DNA of 15,000 nt from Pirellulales bacterium. GTDB lineage: Bacteria; Planctomycetota; Planctomycetia; Pirellulales; JAICIG01. The translations under genes were made by a program, and so were the position numbers. The stretch spans positions 1-15,000 of the forward strand of contig JAICIG010000172.1 of assembly GCA_025924495.1 (NCBI GenBank), given 5' to 3'. Below are positions 13,824 to 15,000 of this stretch, in pieces; within the stretch, counting starts at the first letter, position 1, and each line of letters begins with the position of its first letter. Below the pieces are notes generated by a model, which saw only the letters and a program-made list of their open reading frames with translations, made no database searches and was not told the origin of the DNA.

Positions 13824-15000
13824 TCAGGATCCAGCATCGTGGCGATACACCACCGGCTCGAGATCAGGAATATCGTGATCGGCCGGAAAGTAGGGACGAG
13901 CGAGGCGGCGGTAGTGCAAACCGCTCACGATGGCGGGAGTCGGTCCCGGCGTGTCGAGAATGTAAGCGGCGCGGTAGACGCCGTGATAGCCCAGACGATG
14001 ATTCATCGGGTTCTTGACCACGACAAACTTCGCCCGCCGGGCGTCGAGGTCCATCGAGCGGAACTGCTCATCGGCCCAATCGTAGGTGGCATGCGTCGTG
14101 ATCAGCACCTGGGCCTGTCCGACTTTCAGCACGGCCGATGGTCCCATGTCTCCTGGCTGTCCTTCCCAGATTCCGCCGGAATAGCGGAATTGCCCCGAGC
14201 TTAGCTTCATCACCTTGCCAGTCACTGTCAGTGGGCGGCCCCAGCGCGAGTCGATGTGATGACCGAGTTCAAGGGTCAATTCGCGGCCGACCCCCGCTTG
14301 ATGACAAACAGAGGCCGCAACGGGATCGACGACAGGCGCGAGCGAAGTTGCTTCGATATGCGATTCCAACAGTGTTCGCAGCGATGTCACGCTGTCGCCA
14401 GCCGCGCCCCCGCCGCAGCAGTCGGCTGTTTCGACAAGCAGCACCGGGCCGCCTTCAATGCGATTGCCGAGTGCGATGGCCTCGGCGGGTGTGTACACGG
14501 GCGGATTGAGATCGTCGCGCCGTTGCCAATAACGCCAGGCAATCTCGCAAGCCAGACGCGCGGCCTGCTCGATATCGCCATCAGCAATCACCAAACCTCC
14601 GCCGCCCATGTCGGGCAGATCGAGATACGGATGCACGAGGAACACGTTCGTGGAGAGAATACCGTCGTGCCCTTCGTGCGATTTGGCGAACCGCATGACG
14701 TCGGCGAACGGTCCTGCTCCTTCCGTGTGACCATTAACTCCGCCGACCAGCACCGGAACTTTCGCCAGCGCCATTGCCGGCCGCACCTTGCCGGCGAGCA
14801 TATCGAGCAAAAGCCTGGCGGCACGGACGCCGGTCGTGAAGGCATCGCGATGAGGATACGTCTCCCAAGCGACGAGTGCATTGGCCGCGGCGACCATTGC
14901 CTCGGTTACGTGCGCGTGCAGGTCGAGCGTCGCGATCACCGGGCAACATGGACCAATGACCTGCCGTACCTCGCTCAGCAAATCCCCCTCTAAGTCGCCC
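13824..15000 (-). CDS. M81 (MlrC-like) metallopeptidase, 5' partial
   Basis: This is a metallopeptidase of family M81, whose founding member MlrC (microcystinase C) cleaves linearised microcystin peptides in sphingomonads. Most homologues act on other, unknown substrates. The frame is open to the right edge, and residues upstream of the TTG at 14981 (GDLEGD) continue the family pattern, so about 100 N-terminal residues lie outside. Counting from that TTG, D20 and H22 in ATLDLHAH and H44 in TYPHRD have the 2- and 22-residue spacings of the zinc ligands I recall for MlrC. The remaining Glu ligand would be off the window. The C-terminal MlrC domain (about 175-370) is present, with VETADCCGGGAAGD and the NPMNHRLGYHGVYRAAY stretch. 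Family call strong; microcystin degradation should not be assumed. Confidence 0.93.
   Translation of the reverse strand, partial: GDLEGDLLSEVRQVIGPCCPVIATLDLHAHVTEAMVAAANALVAWETYPHRDAFTTGVRAARLLLDMLAGKVRPAMALAKVPVLVGGVNGHTEGAGPFADVMRFAKSHEGHDGILSTNVFLVHPYLDLPDMGGGGLVIADGDIEQAARLACEIAWRYWQRRDDLNPPVYTPAEAIALGNRIEGGPVLLVETADCCGGGAAGDSVTSLRTLLESHIEATSLAPVVDPVAASVCHQAGVGRELTLELGHHIDSRWGRPLTVTGKVMKLSSGQFRYSGGIWEGQPGDMGPSAVLKVGQAQVLITTHATYDWADEQFRSMDLDARRAKFVVVKNPMNHRLGYHGVYRAAYILDTPGPTPAIVSGLHYRRLARPYFPADHDIPDLEPVVYRHDAGS

Noticed and set aside
13259..14017. 252-codon plus-strand ORF in another frame of the DUF1501 gene
   Set aside because: It is Arg-rich, lacks a domain, and overlaps both the DUF1501 and M81 genes.
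14256..14993. 245-codon plus-strand ORF opposite the M81 gene
   Set aside because: It is an antisense shadow of a gene with clear family motifs; its own translation shows no recognisable domain.
1..15000. CRISPR arrays, tRNA or rRNA genes, insertion sequences or prophage
   Set aside because: No direct-repeat array, cloverleaf-like sequence, transposase or integrase motif was seen.

Overview
The window looks like a chromosomal piece of a planctomycete, probably from the Pirellulales. That is my inference. It rests on a Tat-exported DUF1501 protein beside a secreted PQQ-type beta-propeller carrying the WPWWRGPTRDG motif, a YheT-type hydrolase and an MlrC-like M81 peptidase, all in GC-rich DNA with sparse Shine-Dalgarno sites. 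Eleven protein-coding genes are supported plus one small ORF-sized gene, twelve in all. I see no rRNA, tRNA, CRISPR array, insertion sequence or phage gene. The window reads as ordinary chromosome rather than an island.

Layout. Positions 1-819 (+) hold the end of a YheT-family alpha/beta hydrolase whose start lies off the left edge. Positions 871-4861 form an envelope-glycolipid block. An ArnT/PMT-type GT39 membrane glycosyltransferase and a polyprenyl-phosphate-type GT2 lie in tandem on the minus strand. A PAP2 lipid phosphatase is divergent from them on the plus strand. Together they suggest a lipid-carrier cycle: sugar loading onto a polyprenyl phosphate, sugar transfer outside the membrane, and dephosphorylation of a lipid phosphate.

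Positions 5033-8574 (all minus strand) form a stress block. A small Hsp20 chaperone overlaps the Lon protease by the 4-base ATGA, and a DUF892 (YciE/YciF-like) ferritin-fold protein follows after a 315-base gap. A strong hairpin terminator closes the DUF892 gene. The gap contains a possible sigma-54-type promoter, and the Hsp20-Lon pair has a good -35/-10 promoter.

Positions 8770-12165 (all minus strand) run in transcription order: a secreted PQQ-type beta-propeller, a 65-residue antitoxin-like protein, an overlapping retropepsin-like aspartic protease homologue, and a secreted alpha/beta hydrolase with a helical C-terminal extension. The 65-residue gene may be read from a leaderless promoter. 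The pair of small genes is the least familiar part of the window.

Positions 12408-13778 (+) encode the DUF1501 protein, divergent from the beta-propeller. From 13824 to the right edge (-) lies an M81 (MlrC-like) metallopeptidase that lacks its N-terminus here.

Promoter-like sequences before the GT39, Hsp20 and DUF1501 genes share the same layout, a TTGNNC -35 box, an 18-base spacer and a TAGACT or TATAAT -10 box. This is a plausible housekeeping promoter class for this genome. I found no clear new multi-gene defence or metabolic system. The best candidates for follow-up are the antitoxin-like/aspartic-protease pair and the regulation of the stress block.
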